DNA of 64,000 nucleotides from Bacillus sp. V3-13 (GTDB lineage: Bacteria; Bacillota; Bacilli; Bacillales; Cytobacillaceae). The position numbers and the translations under genes were made by a program. Location: the NCBI RefSeq assembly GCF_002860165.1, contig NZ_PGUZ01000013.1, positions 1-64,000 on the forward strand, read 5' to 3'. The first letter of the stretch is position 1, and every line of letters starts with the position of its first letter. Under the pieces are notes generated by a model. The model was not told the DNA's origin, searched no databases, and worked only from the letters and a program-made list of their open reading frames with translations. Shown in pieces: positions 1 to 8,596 of the stretch.

Positions 1-60
1 GGACGTGGCGCTCTTAGTCGGCCAGCGCTTGTCGGGGCTGACCAAGGCGCTTGCGCTTTT
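1..60. repeat. End of an intergenic palindromic repeat (partial)
   Basis: The first 60 bases are far more GC-rich than the flanking DNA. They carry the phrases CAGCGCTTGTCGGGGCTGA and CCAAGGCGCTTGCGCTTTTC, which I recall from a dispersed intergenic repeat of Bacillus-type genomes. Only one end lies in the window. No gene is seen from here to the yodL ribosome binding site. Confidence 0.5.
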
Positions 61-235
61 CTTTATGCGCCCGGAAAGAGAAAATCGTGACGTCCGGCTC
101 GATTCGATAATTCAGGATAAAATTTCCATGCGAAAAACCCACCTATCGACAAAAGTAGAAGCTTTCCGATAAAGGAATCGACAAAGGTTAGCTTTAATAG
201 TACATATACAGTTTAATTTGATAGGGGGATGCAGC

Positions 236-544
236 ATGTTAAAAGAGTTAACAGGCAGAAGGAAGAAAAATTATGATATTACGGTTTTTCAAACCCCGCA
301 ATTTAGGCAGGATAGAGGCTATACTCAAGTGTACCGGCTTGCAATCAAGGCGGAGGGACATCAGGATTGTTTTGAAAAGGTATTTAAGCTTTTCAATGTG
401 CCGGATACAATACCCGCGGATTACAAGGGCAGGTTTATGAGTACAGGCGATATTATATTAATTGATGAAGGCTTGAGGGGCCATCATTATTATCAGCTAA
501 AAGCGGGCGGCTGGACAAAGATTAACCGAATTCAGGTGAGGTAA
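236..544 (+). CDS. yodL: YodL family protein
   Basis: A 102-residue cytoplasmic protein resembling B. subtilis YodL: it shares FQTPQF near the N-terminus, YRLAIKAEGH, TGDIILIDEG and a C-terminal YYQLKAGGWTKINRIQVR-type end. ATG 236 is preferred over the upstream in-frame TTG 218 because AGGGGG at 222-227 lies 8 bases ahead of it. The gene precedes deoD, matching the yod locus of B. subtilis. YodL has been linked to MreB and cell-shape control when overproduced in B. subtilis (literature recalled); no enzymatic motif is visible. Confidence 0.85.
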   Translation: MLKELTGRRKKNYDITVFQTPQFRQDRGYTQVYRLAIKAEGHQDCFEKVFKLFNVPDTIPADYKGRFMSTGDIILIDEGLRGHHYYQLKAGGWTKINRIQVR

Positions 545-550
545 CGTAAA

Positions 551-588
551 GAAAACAACTCTGACTTTCAGGGTTGTTTTCTCCTTTT
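551..588 (+). terminator. Terminator after yodL
   Basis: The 9-bp stem GAAAACAAC/GTTGTTTTC encloses a short loop and is followed by CTCCTTTTT. Confidence 0.8.
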
Positions 589-722
589 TAAAAACATATT
601 TTCCCATTAACCATTCAAAAAATCTGGTGCCCGGATGATTTTTCATGGAGAACAGAATATGTTATAGTTTGAAGGGATAGACAAGGATATAACAGCTAAA
701 GAAAATAATGGAGGTAAATACA

Positions 723-1427
723 ATGAGTATCCATATCAATGCAAAAGAAAATGAAATTGCCGAAACGGTCTTGCTTCCCGGAGATCCTCTTCGTGCTAAA
801 TATATTGCAGAAACCTTTTTGGAAAATGCACAATGCTATAATGAAGTCCGCAATATGTTTGGCTATACTGGAACGTATAAAGGTAAAAGAATATCAGTGC
901 AGGGAACGGGAATGGGTGTCCCATCCATCTCCATTTACATAAATGAATTGATGCAAAGCTACAACGTCCAAAACCTGATCCGGGTCGGAACATGCGGCGC
1001 TATTCAAAAGGAGGTTAAGGTTCGCGATGTCATTCTGGCGATGAGCGCTTCGACTGATTCGAAAATGAACGAAGTTATTTTTGGCGCAGTGAATTTTGCA
1101 CCGACAGCTGATTTTGACTTGCTTAAAAAAGCTTATGATGCCGGTACGAAAAAAGGCTTGAACCTTAGAGCCGGGAATGTGTTTACTGCTGATATGTTCT
1201 ACAACGATCATGCTGAGCATGAAAAATGGGCGCAATATCAAATATTGGCGATCGAAATGGAAACAGCCGCACTCTATACTCTGGCAGCGAAGTTCAATCG
1301 CAAGGCATTGTCGGTACTGACAGTAAGCGACCATCTTTTAACAGGTGAAGAAACAACTGCAGAGGAACGCCAAACCACTTTTAACGAGATGATTGAGGTT
1401 GCGCTCGAGGCAGTAGTCCAGGAATAG
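723..1427 (+). CDS. deoD: Purine-nucleoside phosphorylase DeoD
   Basis: A 234-residue hexameric-type PNP that phosphorolyses purine (deoxy)nucleosides to base and (deoxy)ribose-1-phosphate for salvage. The DeoD signature is complete: [14 protein letters not shown] at the N-terminus, [19 protein letters not shown], and the nucleoside-binding [12 protein letters not shown] near residue 180. Length matches B. subtilis DeoD. ATG 723 is chosen because TGGAGG at 709-714 sits 8 bases upstream; an in-frame ATG at 708 lies within that site. It has its own promoter region and terminator and follows yodL as in B. subtilis. Confidence 0.95.
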   Translation: MSIHINAKENEIAETVLLPGDPLRAKYIAETFLENAQCYNEVRNMFGYTGTYKGKRISVQGTGMGVPSISIYINELMQSYNVQNLIRVGTCGAIQKEVKVRDVILAMSASTDSKMNEVIFGAVNFAPTADFDLLKKAYDAGTKKGLNLRAGNVFTADMFYNDHAEHEKWAQYQILAIEMETAALYTLAAKFNRKALSVLTVSDHLLTGEETTAEERQTTFNEMIEVALEAVVQE

Positions 1428-1468
1428 CCAAATTTTGATTGAAAAAGGAAACAATTAAGCACATGATA

Positions 1469-1502
1469 AAGATACCTAAAATTAATTAGGTATCTTTTTT
1501 TT
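1469..1502 (+). terminator. Terminator after deoD
   Basis: Stem AAGATACCTAA/TTAGGTATCTT followed directly by a run of eight T. Confidence 0.9.
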
Positions 1503-1657
1503 AAATATATATATAGAAGTTCTATGTAAAAGGAGCGTCTACAATATTTTAAAAAATAAATAATAAGGAAGTCTACTCATTTAGATCACTTGACGGATCG
1601 TGTTAAAATAGAAATAACGTGCTGAAATAGTGAACAAAGATGAAACAGGTGAAATGA

Positions 1658-2548
1658 ATGAGGAGAATTTGGATAGTTTTAGGAGCTGGCTTGATTTTAA
1701 GCGGCTGCAGCCAGGTCGAGTCGATGATGGAGAAGCTTCCTTTTCAACAGGACGAAAAGGAAAGCGATGAACAGGAGGCAAAGCCGGAAGAAGATAACGT
1801 CACTCGTGACAACCGGGACAACAACGAACCCGGACAAACAAATACAGATGATAGCCAGACAGTAGGAAACAATTCGAGTGCAGAAACTCCCGCTCCCGGG
1901 ACACCAACTCTGGAAGCGGCTTATTTTAATAGTGTAATCGAAGTGAACGGAAGAGCAATCATTCAAAATCCTGTTAATATTATGGCTTTGGTCAATAAAG
2001 ATTTTGCCTTGCCAGATGGATATCTCCCCGAGGGAATGGTAAGACCGAACGTCCCTTTTTCCTACGGTGCTCAGGATATTGAGAAAAGCTACTTGCGACA
2101 AGAAGCGGCGACAGCTCTGGAAAACTTGTTTGCCGAGGCAAACCGAAATGGTCTTAAGCTCTATGCAGTATCCGGTTTTCGGTCGTATGAGCGCCAAAAA
2201 GAGTTGTTTGATGCGGAAGTCAGCCGTGTAGGGGAAGAAAACGCGAAACAGGCCGTTGCTGTTCCCGGCAATAGCGAGCATCAAACCGGCCTGGCAATGG
2301 ATATATCGAGCCAGGGTGCAGGACTGGGACTAACAGAGCAATTTGGGGAAACGCCAGAAGGAAAATGGCTCGCGGAAAATGCGCACCGATTTGGGTTTAT
2401 TCTCAGATACCCGAAAGGAAAAGAAAAGATCACCGGCTATCAGTATGAACCATGGCATTTCCGTTATGTCGGGGAAAAGAATGCAGCTGTCATTTATGAA
2501 AAAAACCTGACTCTCGAAGAATATTTTAATATTGTTATAAAAATTTAG
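1658..2548 (+). CDS. yodJ: VanY/LdcB-type lipoprotein carboxypeptidase
   Basis: A 296-residue lipoprotein of the D-alanyl-D-alanine (L,D-) carboxypeptidase family M15B. The lipobox LSGC (Cys 17) follows a short hydrophobic signal. An acidic, low-complexity linker (about residues 28-80) would span the wall. The catalytic domain carries SGFRSYERQ, SEHQTGLAMDI (zinc ligands His and Asp) and EPWHFRYVG (third ligand His), all intact. It should trim stem peptides of peptidoglycan outside the membrane. Position after deoD matches B. subtilis yodJ (ldcB). GGTGAA upstream of ATG 1658 is a modest ribosome binding site. Confidence 0.88.
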   Translation: MRRIWIVLGAGLILSGCSQVESMMEKLPFQQDEKESDEQEAKPEEDNVTRDNRDNNEPGQTNTDDSQTVGNNSSAETPAPGTPTLEAAYFNSVIEVNGRAIIQNPVNIMALVNKDFALPDGYLPEGMVRPNVPFSYGAQDIEKSYLRQEAATALENLFAEANRNGLKLYAVSGFRSYERQKELFDAEVSRVGEENAKQAVAVPGNSEHQTGLAMDISSQGAGLGLTEQFGETPEGKWLAENAHRFGFILRYPKGKEKITGYQYEPWHFRYVGEKNAAVIYEKNLTLEEYFNIVIKI

Positions 2549-2691
2549 TGTATAAAGAATGGCATGATAACATATAGACGCTCCCATAAGTTATAAGCTT
2601 ACTTTTTCTTTGTTATTTTTTAATAAAAAATGTTATCCTAATTTTTAAGGTCTGAAAAAAGACTTGTTTGATGATGAAAGTGGTGAAAGAT

Positions 2692-4170
2692 TTGGATCAA
2701 GAGAAAACCGAAATGGATAACAAAGGACAAGAAACATCAGACAGTCCTTCCAACTATATTAAGATAAAAAAATTCCGATTTGTCATGCTGTTGTTTTTCA
2801 TCGTCTTTATCACAGCGGGAATTACAACATTCGCACTTGCGTTTGGTGACGAAAAAGCGGTCAATGTCGGAACGGAACGGCCGGAATTCAGCAAGCTGTA
2901 CTCTGCCTATGATACGCTAAAGGAAATGTATTTTAAATCTGTCGATGAAGAAGAGCTCATTAACGGAGCCATTAATGGCATGGTAGAAGCTCTCGATGAC
3001 CCATATTCAGACTATATGAATGAGGAAGAGGCAAAAAACTTTAATGAAAGCATCTCCTCTTCCTTCGAGGGTATTGGAGCTGAAATTCAGGAGCTCGATG
3101 GCAACATCGTCATCGTTTCTCCTTTAAAAGGCTCCCCGGCTGAGAAAGCAGGACTGCAGCCGAATGATATTGTTTTATCGGTCGATGGAAAAAGCCTGCA
3201 GGGGTTGAGTTCGACAGAAGCCGTTACATTGATTAGAGGAGAAAAAGGGACAGAGGTAAACATAGTGGTCCAGCGCCCGGGAATGGGTGAGCCGATGGAT
3301 ATTTCGATTATCAGGGATACAATTCCTCTCGAAACTGTTTATGGGAAAATGAGGGAAGATGGAATCGCAAATATCCAAATAACGAGTTTCTCAGAAAATA
3401 CTGCAAAAGAACTTGTTGATAAGCTTAACGAGCTGCAAAAACAGGGAATGAAGGGACTTGTATTGGATTTAAGGCAAAATCCCGGCGGTCTGCTGGATCA
3501 GGCAATCAAAATCTCCAGTCTATTTGTCCCGAAAGGTGAAATTTTGTTCCAAATTGAAGACCGGAATGGCGACAAGGAAGTAGTTAAATCGACACATGAG
3601 AACGGGCCGAATATCCCGCTTGTTGTCGTGATTGATAAAGGAAGCGCCAGCGCTTCAGAAATCCTTGCTGCGGCGGTTAAAGAATCGGCGGATGTTCCGC
3701 TGGTTGGCGAAAAGTCATTTGGAAAAGGAACGGTTCAGCGCGCCCAGAATTTCAAGGATGGTTCAAACATTAAATTTACAACCGAAAAATGGCTGACCCC
3801 TGATGGAAACTGGATACATGAAAAAGGAATTGTTCCGGATTACGAAGTCCAGCTTCCACCATATGCTTCCTTACCTTTTATCAATCCTGATCTTGAGCTC
3901 AGCCGTTCCGCATCCTCTGCGCAAGTAAAAGCAGCACAGCAGATGCTCGCGGCAATCGGTTATCAACCGGGAAGAGAGGACGGCTTTTTTGATGAAGGAA
4001 CCGAGAAGGCAGTGATCGCATTCCAGGAAGCTGAAGGCCTGGAAGCAACCGGAATCCTGAGCGGCCAATCAACATTAAGGCTAATGGAGAAATTGCGCGA
4101 ACAGCTTGAAAACAATGATCCACAGATCCAAAAAGCAGTGGAAGTCTTGAAACAGCAGCTTAATTCATAG
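2692..4170 (+). CDS. ctpA: C-terminal processing protease CtpA (S41)
   Basis: A 492-residue membrane-anchored serine protease. Order of domains: cytoplasmic tail, one membrane segment (about 28-50), S41 N-terminal helices, PDZ (about 105-190, EGIGAEIQ...GSPAEKAGL), catalytic domain with GSASASEI (317-324, nucleophile Ser about 320) and FGKGT (general-base Lys about 345), and a C-terminal peptidoglycan-binding domain. The 25-residue Ser-Lys spacing is typical. TTG 2692 is chosen because AAGTGGTGA precedes it; in-frame ATGs at 2671/2674 lack a clear site. The paralogue CtpB is nearly identical in layout; the neighbourhood (deoD-yodJ) argues for ctpA. Confidence 0.88.
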   Translation: MDQEKTEMDNKGQETSDSPSNYIKIKKFRFVMLLFFIVFITAGITTFALAFGDEKAVNVGTERPEFSKLYSAYDTLKEMYFKSVDEEELINGAINGMVEALDDPYSDYMNEEEAKNFNESISSSFEGIGAEIQELDGNIVIVSPLKGSPAEKAGLQPNDIVLSVDGKSLQGLSSTEAVTLIRGEKGTEVNIVVQRPGMGEPMDISIIRDTIPLETVYGKMREDGIANIQITSFSENTAKELVDKLNELQKQGMKGLVLDLRQNPGGLLDQAIKISSLFVPKGEILFQIEDRNGDKEVVKSTHENGPNIPLVVVIDKGSASASEILAAAVKESADVPLVGEKSFGKGTVQRAQNFKDGSNIKFTTEKWLTPDGNWIHEKGIVPDYEVQLPPYASLPFINPDLELSRSASSAQVKAAQQMLAAIGYQPGREDGFFDEGTEKAVIAFQEAEGLEATGILSGQSTLRLMEKLREQLENNDPQIQKAVEVLKQQLNS

Positions 4171-4171
4171 C

Positions 4172-4206
4172 AAAAAAAGCTCTCCTAATGTGGAGAGCTT
4201 TTTTGC
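4172..4206 (+). terminator. Terminator after ctpA
   Basis: Stem AAAAAAGCTCTCC/GGAGAGCTTTTTT, symmetrical enough to work in both directions. Confidence 0.9.
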
Positions 4207-4361
4207 GTTATAAAAAGTAACATAAGAATTGGTGAGATTGCTGCGAATAATTTTTCTTGCTGCTCAATGGTTGCGGTCATAAACGCAGCATTAAAATCAT
4301 TTGGTTTGTCCGCGCTGCCACAGGGTATAAACATAGCAAAAGCAGATAAGGAGTGGTTTAA

Positions 4362-4529
4362 ATGCCGTGGAGCAAAAACGATTATCCTGATGCCATGAAG
4401 AATCTCGATCCAAAAGTCAGGGAAAAGGCCATTGAAATTGCAAATGCGCTTCTTGAAGATGGTTATGAGGATGGACGGGCCATCCCAATTGCAATTGATA
4501 AAGCAAAAGAATATGTTGAGAACCATTAG
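4362..4529 (+). CDS. Small YdaT-type (DUF2188-like) protein
   Basis: A 55-residue protein beginning MPWSKNDYPDAMKNLD and continuing with KAIEIANALL and GRAIPIAIDKAKEY. This is the N-terminal module of B. subtilis YdaT, a general-stress gene (family recalled); the longer C-terminal part of YdaT is absent. AAGGAG lies 9 bases before ATG 4362. Function unknown. The shadow reading frame on the other strand is not supported by a ribosome binding site. Confidence 0.8.
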   Translation: MPWSKNDYPDAMKNLDPKVREKAIEIANALLEDGYEDGRAIPIAIDKAKEYVENH

Positions 4530-4613
4530 TCCGAATCGTTACGTTTCCGCATTTGAGGCGGCCATTCTCCGCTTTTCGACGATCCATAAATTAAAAGGGC
4601 CCCGGAATGTTAA

Positions 4614-4659
4614 TTGACAAACGGGCAAAAACATTTTTATACTTGCCTTAGTGTCTAAG
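4614..4659 (+). promoter_or_regulatory. marR promoter with inverted repeat
   Basis: TTGACA (4614-4619) and TATACT (4639-4644) are 19 bases apart, or 16 if TTTATA at 4636 is the -10. Immediately downstream the inverted repeat CTTAG-TGT-CTAAG (4647-4659) lies between promoter and start codon, where an autoregulatory MarR dimer could bind (inference). Confidence 0.55.
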
Positions 4660-4670
4660 AGAGGGCGATT

Positions 4671-5093
4671 GTGTTGAGGCAAGAACAAATTTATGAGGTC
4701 GAGAAGTTATTTCGGAACGTTTTTCGAAAAATGAGGCAGGAGCTAAATAATACGCTTGGCGACGAAGTCAATATCAATGAGTTCATTGTATTAAAAACAT
4801 TATACTCTTCATCAGAGCCTTTAAAGGCATCATCCATTTCAAAGGAATTGAAGGTATCGGCAAGCCATATTACGACGGTAACGGACTCTCTCGTCAAAAA
4901 AGGATTTATCTCGAGAATCAGGTCAGAGAAGGATAGAAGAATTGTTGAAATGGCTTTGACCGGTGCCGGTGAATTGCTAGTAAAAGCTTTGGAAGAGAAA
5001 AAGTCGGACTACCTAAGGTCAAAATTTAATTCCTTCTCCGAACAGGAGCTGGATCATTTTATCCGGTTATTCCGTAAATTGAATGATGATTGA
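4671..5093 (+). CDS. MarR family transcriptional regulator
   Basis: A 140-residue winged-helix regulator. The recognition helix region is SISKELKVSASHITTVTDSLVKKG (about 63-86), followed by the wing IRSEKDRRIVEMALTGAGE with the conserved D-R-R. A long N-terminal and C-terminal helix would form the dimer interface. GAGGG lies 5 bases before GTG 4671; an in-frame TTG at 4674 is possible. It is monocistronic, so the target is not evident, although the secreted protein downstream is a candidate. Ligand unknown; no Cys residue typical of OhrR-type peroxide sensing is seen. Confidence 0.88.
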   Translation: MLRQEQIYEVEKLFRNVFRKMRQELNNTLGDEVNINEFIVLKTLYSSSEPLKASSISKELKVSASHITTVTDSLVKKGFISRIRSEKDRRIVEMALTGAGELLVKALEEKKSDYLRSKFNSFSEQELDHFIRLFRKLNDD

Positions 5094-5097
5094 AAGT

Positions 5098-5120
5098 GCG
5101 CCCCTTGAGGGCGTTTTTTG
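5098..5120 (+). terminator. Terminator after marR
   Basis: CGCCC/GGGCG stem with a five-base loop and six T. Confidence 0.85.
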
Positions 5121-5182
5121 TATCGTTTTTGATCATTAGGGCAAACTTTAAGAAAAACCGATATAGAAGTTGAGTGGGATAG

Positions 5183-6007
5183 ATGAAAAAAATAGCTTTA
5201 GCGATATTGCTTTTATTGATTTGGACATTCGCAGACACGGCCGCTTCAGCGGCAAAAAAAGATGACCGGGTTCAAATGCTCCCCTGGGAAGAAGTAAACA
5301 AGCTTCTCCCTAAATATAGTACCTTTACTGTGGAAGACCTGGAAACAGGGAAGAGATTCACTGTGCAAAGAAGGGCCGGAAGCAGCCATGCTGATGTTCA
5401 ACCGATTTCAAAAAAACATACAAAGACGATGAAAAGGATCTACAACGGCAAATGGAGCTGGAAGCGCCGTGCCATTATCGTTGAGCATAAAGGAAAAAGG
5501 ATCGCAGCCTCCATGCACGGGATGCCCCATGGGGCGGGGGCGATTCAAAACAATTTTCCCGGGCATTTTTGCATTCATTTTTTTGGAAGCACAACGCATC
5601 GTACTGATCACATGGATTTATCGCATAAGTTGATGATTTTCAAAGCTGCCGGCAAGCTTGAGGAGTACTTGGCTGCCGCGGGTCCATCCGAACTGATAGA
5701 TGCCTATGCTGCCGGTATTAAAGAAGAAGATGAAAAAATTCTAAAAAATATTATCCTGGAGAAAAGAAACTACATCCCGATTTTCAAAAAGGTTGAAAAC
5801 GTAAGTATTAGCCAAATGTCGGCTCCGACTGAAAACGAGTTTCAAACCGACCTGTTTGTTTCTGTACCGGTTAAAATAGAATGGTATGTAAAGGGAGAGG
5901 GAAGAGTTAAGTTCAAAGGGGAGATAAACTTAATCCGATACTCCCCTGAAGGACCTTGGAAGCTGGACTCTGAAAAACTCCTTAAGGAAAACCGCTTCAT
6001 CGAATAA
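5183..6007 (+). CDS. Secreted protein with His/Cys GHFCIHF motif
   Basis: A 274-residue exported protein. Residues 1-23 form a Sec signal with an ASA-type cleavage site. The centre (about 85-145) contains an ASMHGMPHGAG stretch and then FPGHFCIHFFGSTTH with several His and one Cys, followed by HMDLSHK. The C-terminal third looks like a beta-rich NTF2-like module. The His...Cys arrangement recalls the catalytic core of YkuD L,D-transpeptidases, but the canonical HGC motif is not there, so this is only a possibility. Monocistronic; function unknown. Confidence 0.7.
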   Translation: MKKIALAILLLLIWTFADTAASAAKKDDRVQMLPWEEVNKLLPKYSTFTVEDLETGKRFTVQRRAGSSHADVQPISKKHTKTMKRIYNGKWSWKRRAIIVEHKGKRIAASMHGMPHGAGAIQNNFPGHFCIHFFGSTTHRTDHMDLSHKLMIFKAAGKLEEYLAAAGPSELIDAYAAGIKEEDEKILKNIILEKRNYIPIFKKVENVSISQMSAPTENEFQTDLFVSVPVKIEWYVKGEGRVKFKGEINLIRYSPEGPWKLDSEKLLKENRFIE

Positions 6008-6019
6008 GAAGCGGTTTTC
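5988..6019 (+). terminator. Terminator overlapping the preceding stop codon
   Basis: AAAACCGCTTC/GAAGCGGTTTT hairpin; its 5' arm is coding sequence and the TAA lies in the loop. Confidence 0.8.
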
Positions 6020-6079
6020 AGCTGTTCAGGCGCTGTCGCAATGCAAGCAAACGTTAATTGGAATAGAGCATCAACTGTT

Positions 6080-6325
6080 CTAAAGTTGGTTCTGCCCAAA
6101 CTTAATAAATGGTTGTTCATCTTGCACGAGGCCGCAGATTGCGCATTGGACTTTATATACCGGGCCCGTGTACGGCATATGAAAAGGAGAGAGATTCTCG
6201 TTTGAATACTCCTCGAGGATTTCTCCTGTTTGCGGATGCTTTTTTACCGAATGTGCCACTTGCTCGATTATATTAAAACGGCTCCTGTTTGTCCGGCAAC
6301 TCGGACAGCGGTATGGTGTATTCAT
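6080..6325 (-). CDS. Small zinc-ribbon protein
   Basis: An 81-residue cytoplasmic protein with two CxxC knuckles, CPSC near residue 7 and CAIC near residue 60, which should bind one zinc ion. The start at 6325 follows GAAAGGAG by 7 bases; the extra 18 residues upstream have no ribosome binding site. Similar small proteins occur in Bacillus but I recall no assigned function. It is divergent from the gene at 6427, leaving about 100 bases for both promoters. Confidence 0.75.
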   Translation of the reverse strand: MNTPYRCPSCRTNRSRFNIIEQVAHSVKKHPQTGEILEEYSNENLSPFHMPYTGPVYKVQCAICGLVQDEQPFIKFGQNQL

Positions 6326-6426
6326 CTTCAAGCTCCTTTCAAAATAGATTTCTTTTATTTTTTGCAAAGTTGCTATCAATTATGTAAAAATATTGCTAAT
6401 GATATTTTAAGGAAGGGGCAGGCAGA

Positions 6427-6720
6427 ATGGATTATGATTATTTATTACAGCAATACCGATCGATTTGGAATCATCGGACGCTGCCATCTGAACAGAACAG
6501 CCAAGCCGTCCTGGACGAAGCCATCCTCCGTGAATTATTGGATGAGAATTCGCATCCGCGGGTCCGCCGCTCACGATACGATAAGTTTTACTTGGCTGTT
6601 AGCAGAATCATCGATTCAGCACTTCCGGATCACGATAAATTAGCGTTAATTTTACTTTATAAAAAAACCATGGAAACGATTAAGGCACGCGAAAGCATCC
6701 AGACTTCCGGGGAAATTTAA
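6427..6720 (+). CDS. Conserved hypothetical protein, 97 aa
   Basis: A charged, probably all-helical cytoplasmic protein of 97 residues with no signal peptide or recognised motif. GGAAGGGG lies about 9 bases before ATG 6427. A longer overlapping frame from 6230 is less likely because it has no ribosome binding site and an unnatural composition. It may be sporulation- or development-related given the genus-restricted look, but nothing in the sequence shows this. Confidence 0.65.
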   Translation: MDYDYLLQQYRSIWNHRTLPSEQNSQAVLDEAILRELLDENSHPRVRRSRYDKFYLAVSRIIDSALPDHDKLALILLYKKTMETIKARESIQTSGEI

Positions 6721-7190
6721 ATTACTCCTTTAGAAAAGGGAATCAGTTTTGCAGCCATCATTGCTTATATATAAGCGGTATCCAGGAGAATATCCGGAAC
6801 TTGGCGATTAAAACGGCTATTAAAGGCCGTTTTTTTGATTACTTTGACCTATATGAACAGTTAACATTGTAATCCTAAAGTAACATTTGTAAAAATAATA
6901 ACGTTCGTAAAAACTTGTCAACCCTTTTTGTCTATCATATGTTTTCCAAGTTAAGCAGTAAACTTCCTCTTTAACTGGTTTTATCCATTCTAATATTATC
7001 CAATTAAATCCTATGAAAATATGATAACCTCATAGGTTCATATCGTTTTTTTAAAAGAAAGTCCTGCTAATCTAGTTCATTTGGCATGGTTTTGGAATAT
7101 CCTCCCGCAATTATTACAAAAAACGCATGTTATGATTATTTTGCAAGTCAGACAGACAAAAAACAACGAGCTAGGGAGGAACTTTGATAG
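6721..7190. other. 470-base gap: terminator and CAP-gene promoter region
   Basis: After a hairpin terminator at 6810-6836 the sequence is very AT-rich and has no credible reading frame. The last 250 bases probably hold the promoter and a long untranslated leader of the CAP gene; a GAGCTAGGGAGGAAC-type ribosome binding site lies just before 7191. Confidence 0.6.
6810..6836 (+). terminator. Terminator, AAACGGC hairpin
   Basis: AAACGGC/GCCGTTT stem followed by a run of T. Confidence 0.85.
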
Positions 7191-7919
7191 ATGAAGAAAA
7201 AATTGATTTTTTCAGTTGCAGCTGCAGCAGCAATGCTGATGGCAAATCCAATTACAGATAAAGCAGATGCGGCATCCAACAGCCCGATTCATGCACAAGT
7301 TAAAGTTGTTAGCTATCAATCTGGCAATTTAACAAATGAGCAAATTAATAGCATTCTTAAGAAGTATATGAGCAACTACAATATTCAATGGAATAACGTT
7401 CAAGTACAGCAGCCTGCACCAAAGCAGCAAGTTGCACAGCCTGCACCAAAGCAGCAAGCACAAAAGCCTGCAGCACAGAAGCCAGCTACAAAGGCGCCGG
7501 CCCAACAGCCTGCTAAAGCTGCAGCTCCAGCTTCTTCTCAAGTTAGTGCATTTGAACAGCAAGTGTTTGAATTAACAAACCAGGAACGTGCAAAACACGG
7601 AGTTCCAGCGCTTCAATTAGATGTTCAATTAAGCAAAGTCGCACGTGAAAAATCACGTGATATGCAAGCGAAAGGGTACTTTTCCCATACTAGCCCGACT
7701 TACGGATCTCCATTTGATATGATGAAACAATTCGGCATTTCTTACAGAACAGCCGGTGAAAATATTGCGATGGGCCAACGTTCTCCACAAGAAGTTGTTA
7801 CAGCCTGGATGAACAGTGAAGGCCACCGCAAGAACATCCTTAACCCAAGCTATACACACCTTGGAGTAGGACATGTTGCACAAGGCAACTACTGGACTCA
7901 AATGTTTATTGGTAAATAA
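7191..7919 (+). CDS. Secreted CAP/SCP domain protein (YkwD-like)
   Basis: A 242-residue exported protein. Signal peptide residues 1-27 with ADAA cleavage region; a basic N-terminal segment; a low-complexity Gln/Pro/Ala/Lys linker (about 68-112) with repeats of QPAPKQQ and QKPA; then a CAP domain (about 120-240) with LTNQERAKHGVPAL, SHTSPTYGSPF, AGENIAMG, WMNSEGHRKNIL and the final WTQMFIGK. Similar to B. subtilis YkwD and the spore-coat protein SafA-adjacent CAP proteins. Extracellular; biochemical role of bacterial CAP domains is unsettled. Strong GGGAGGAA ribosome binding site. Confidence 0.88.
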   Translation: MKKKLIFSVAAAAAMLMANPITDKADAASNSPIHAQVKVVSYQSGNLTNEQINSILKKYMSNYNIQWNNVQVQQPAPKQQVAQPAPKQQAQKPAAQKPATKAPAQQPAKAAAPASSQVSAFEQQVFELTNQERAKHGVPALQLDVQLSKVAREKSRDMQAKGYFSHTSPTYGSPFDMMKQFGISYRTAGENIAMGQRSPQEVVTAWMNSEGHRKNILNPSYTHLGVGHVAQGNYWTQMFIGK

Positions 7920-7930
7920 TCAATCACAGC

Positions 7931-7967
7931 AAAAGAACCGCTTTAGAGAGGCGGTTCTTTTCTTTTT
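7931..7967 (+). terminator. Terminator after CAP gene
   Basis: AAGAACCGC/GCGGTTCTT stem with eight-base loop and T-rich tail. Confidence 0.9.
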
Positions 7968-8081
7968 TCCGGATTATGCGTATTGACGGGCGCAATTAGG
8001 CTAAATAGAATTCAATTTCTTTCATGAACATTTAAAAATGGGTTAGAATACTGGTTAGACATTGATGAAAAAGGTGATCAC

Positions 8082-8591
8082 ATGAATATTCGCGTCGGAA
8101 CTGCCGCAGATATAGAAAGAATAATGGAGTTTGTTATACATACTGTTGAGATCATGAATCAGGAAGGTAATGACCAATGGTCTGATATATATCCCCATAA
8201 GGAGGATTTTTTGGCTGACTGCAAAGCAGGAAGTCTGTACGTAGCAGAAAAAAACGGAACAGTGACCGGATCAATCACGATTGACCAGGAAGAGCCGCCT
8301 GAATACGAACAAGCAAACTGGCGGAGTGATCAAGATTTTTTTGTCTTTCACCGGCTGGTCGTAGATCCTGACGTGAGAGGAGCAGGAATTGCCAGCCAAC
8401 TGATTTCTTTTTCTGAAAGCTATGCATTGGAGAAAGGCGTATTTTACTTAAAAACAGATACTTATTCCTTAAATAAAAAGGCGCAGCTTCTGTTTGAAAA
8501 AAACGGGTTTGTGAAAGTTGGGACAATGGAATTCCTTGAAAAAGAACATCCATTTTATTGCTATGATAAATTCCTTTCCCGCACGAAATAG
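8082..8591 (+). CDS. GNAT N-acetyltransferase
   Basis: A 169-residue GNAT-fold enzyme. The acetyl-CoA pyrophosphate loop is VDPDVRGAGIASQL (about 88-101) preceded by the beta-4 strand FVFHRLVV, and the C-terminal NKKAQLLFEKNGF is the conserved alpha-4/beta-5 region. The substrate is not evident. Its stop codon is 5 bases from that of the convergent Hsp20 gene, so there is no separate terminator and the two transcripts overlap. Confidence 0.85.
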   Translation: MNIRVGTAADIERIMEFVIHTVEIMNQEGNDQWSDIYPHKEDFLADCKAGSLYVAEKNGTVTGSITIDQEEPPEYEQANWRSDQDFFVFHRLVVDPDVRGAGIASQLISFSESYALEKGVFYLKTDTYSLNKKAQLLFEKNGFVKVGTMEFLEKEHPFYCYDKFLSRTK

Positions 8592-8596
8592 CGCGT

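Noticed and set aside
2-172. Open frame reaching the left edge as the tail of an upstream gene
   Set aside because: It runs through the repeat-like block, has no recognisable protein sequence, and the composition changes abruptly at base 60.
1697-2284. Long antisense frames opposite yodJ, ctpA, trp and other genes
   Set aside because: They mirror the codon structure of well-supported genes and lack ribosome binding sites or family motifs.
6080-6325. Identity as YokU (small CxxC protein next to kamA)
   Set aside because: Both have CxxC pairs, but the sequence around them differs from YokU and no kamA/ablA gene is nearby.
6230-6643. A 137-residue frame overlapping two genes
   Set aside because: No ribosome binding site; overlaps the zinc-ribbon gene antisense and the 97-residue gene in another frame.
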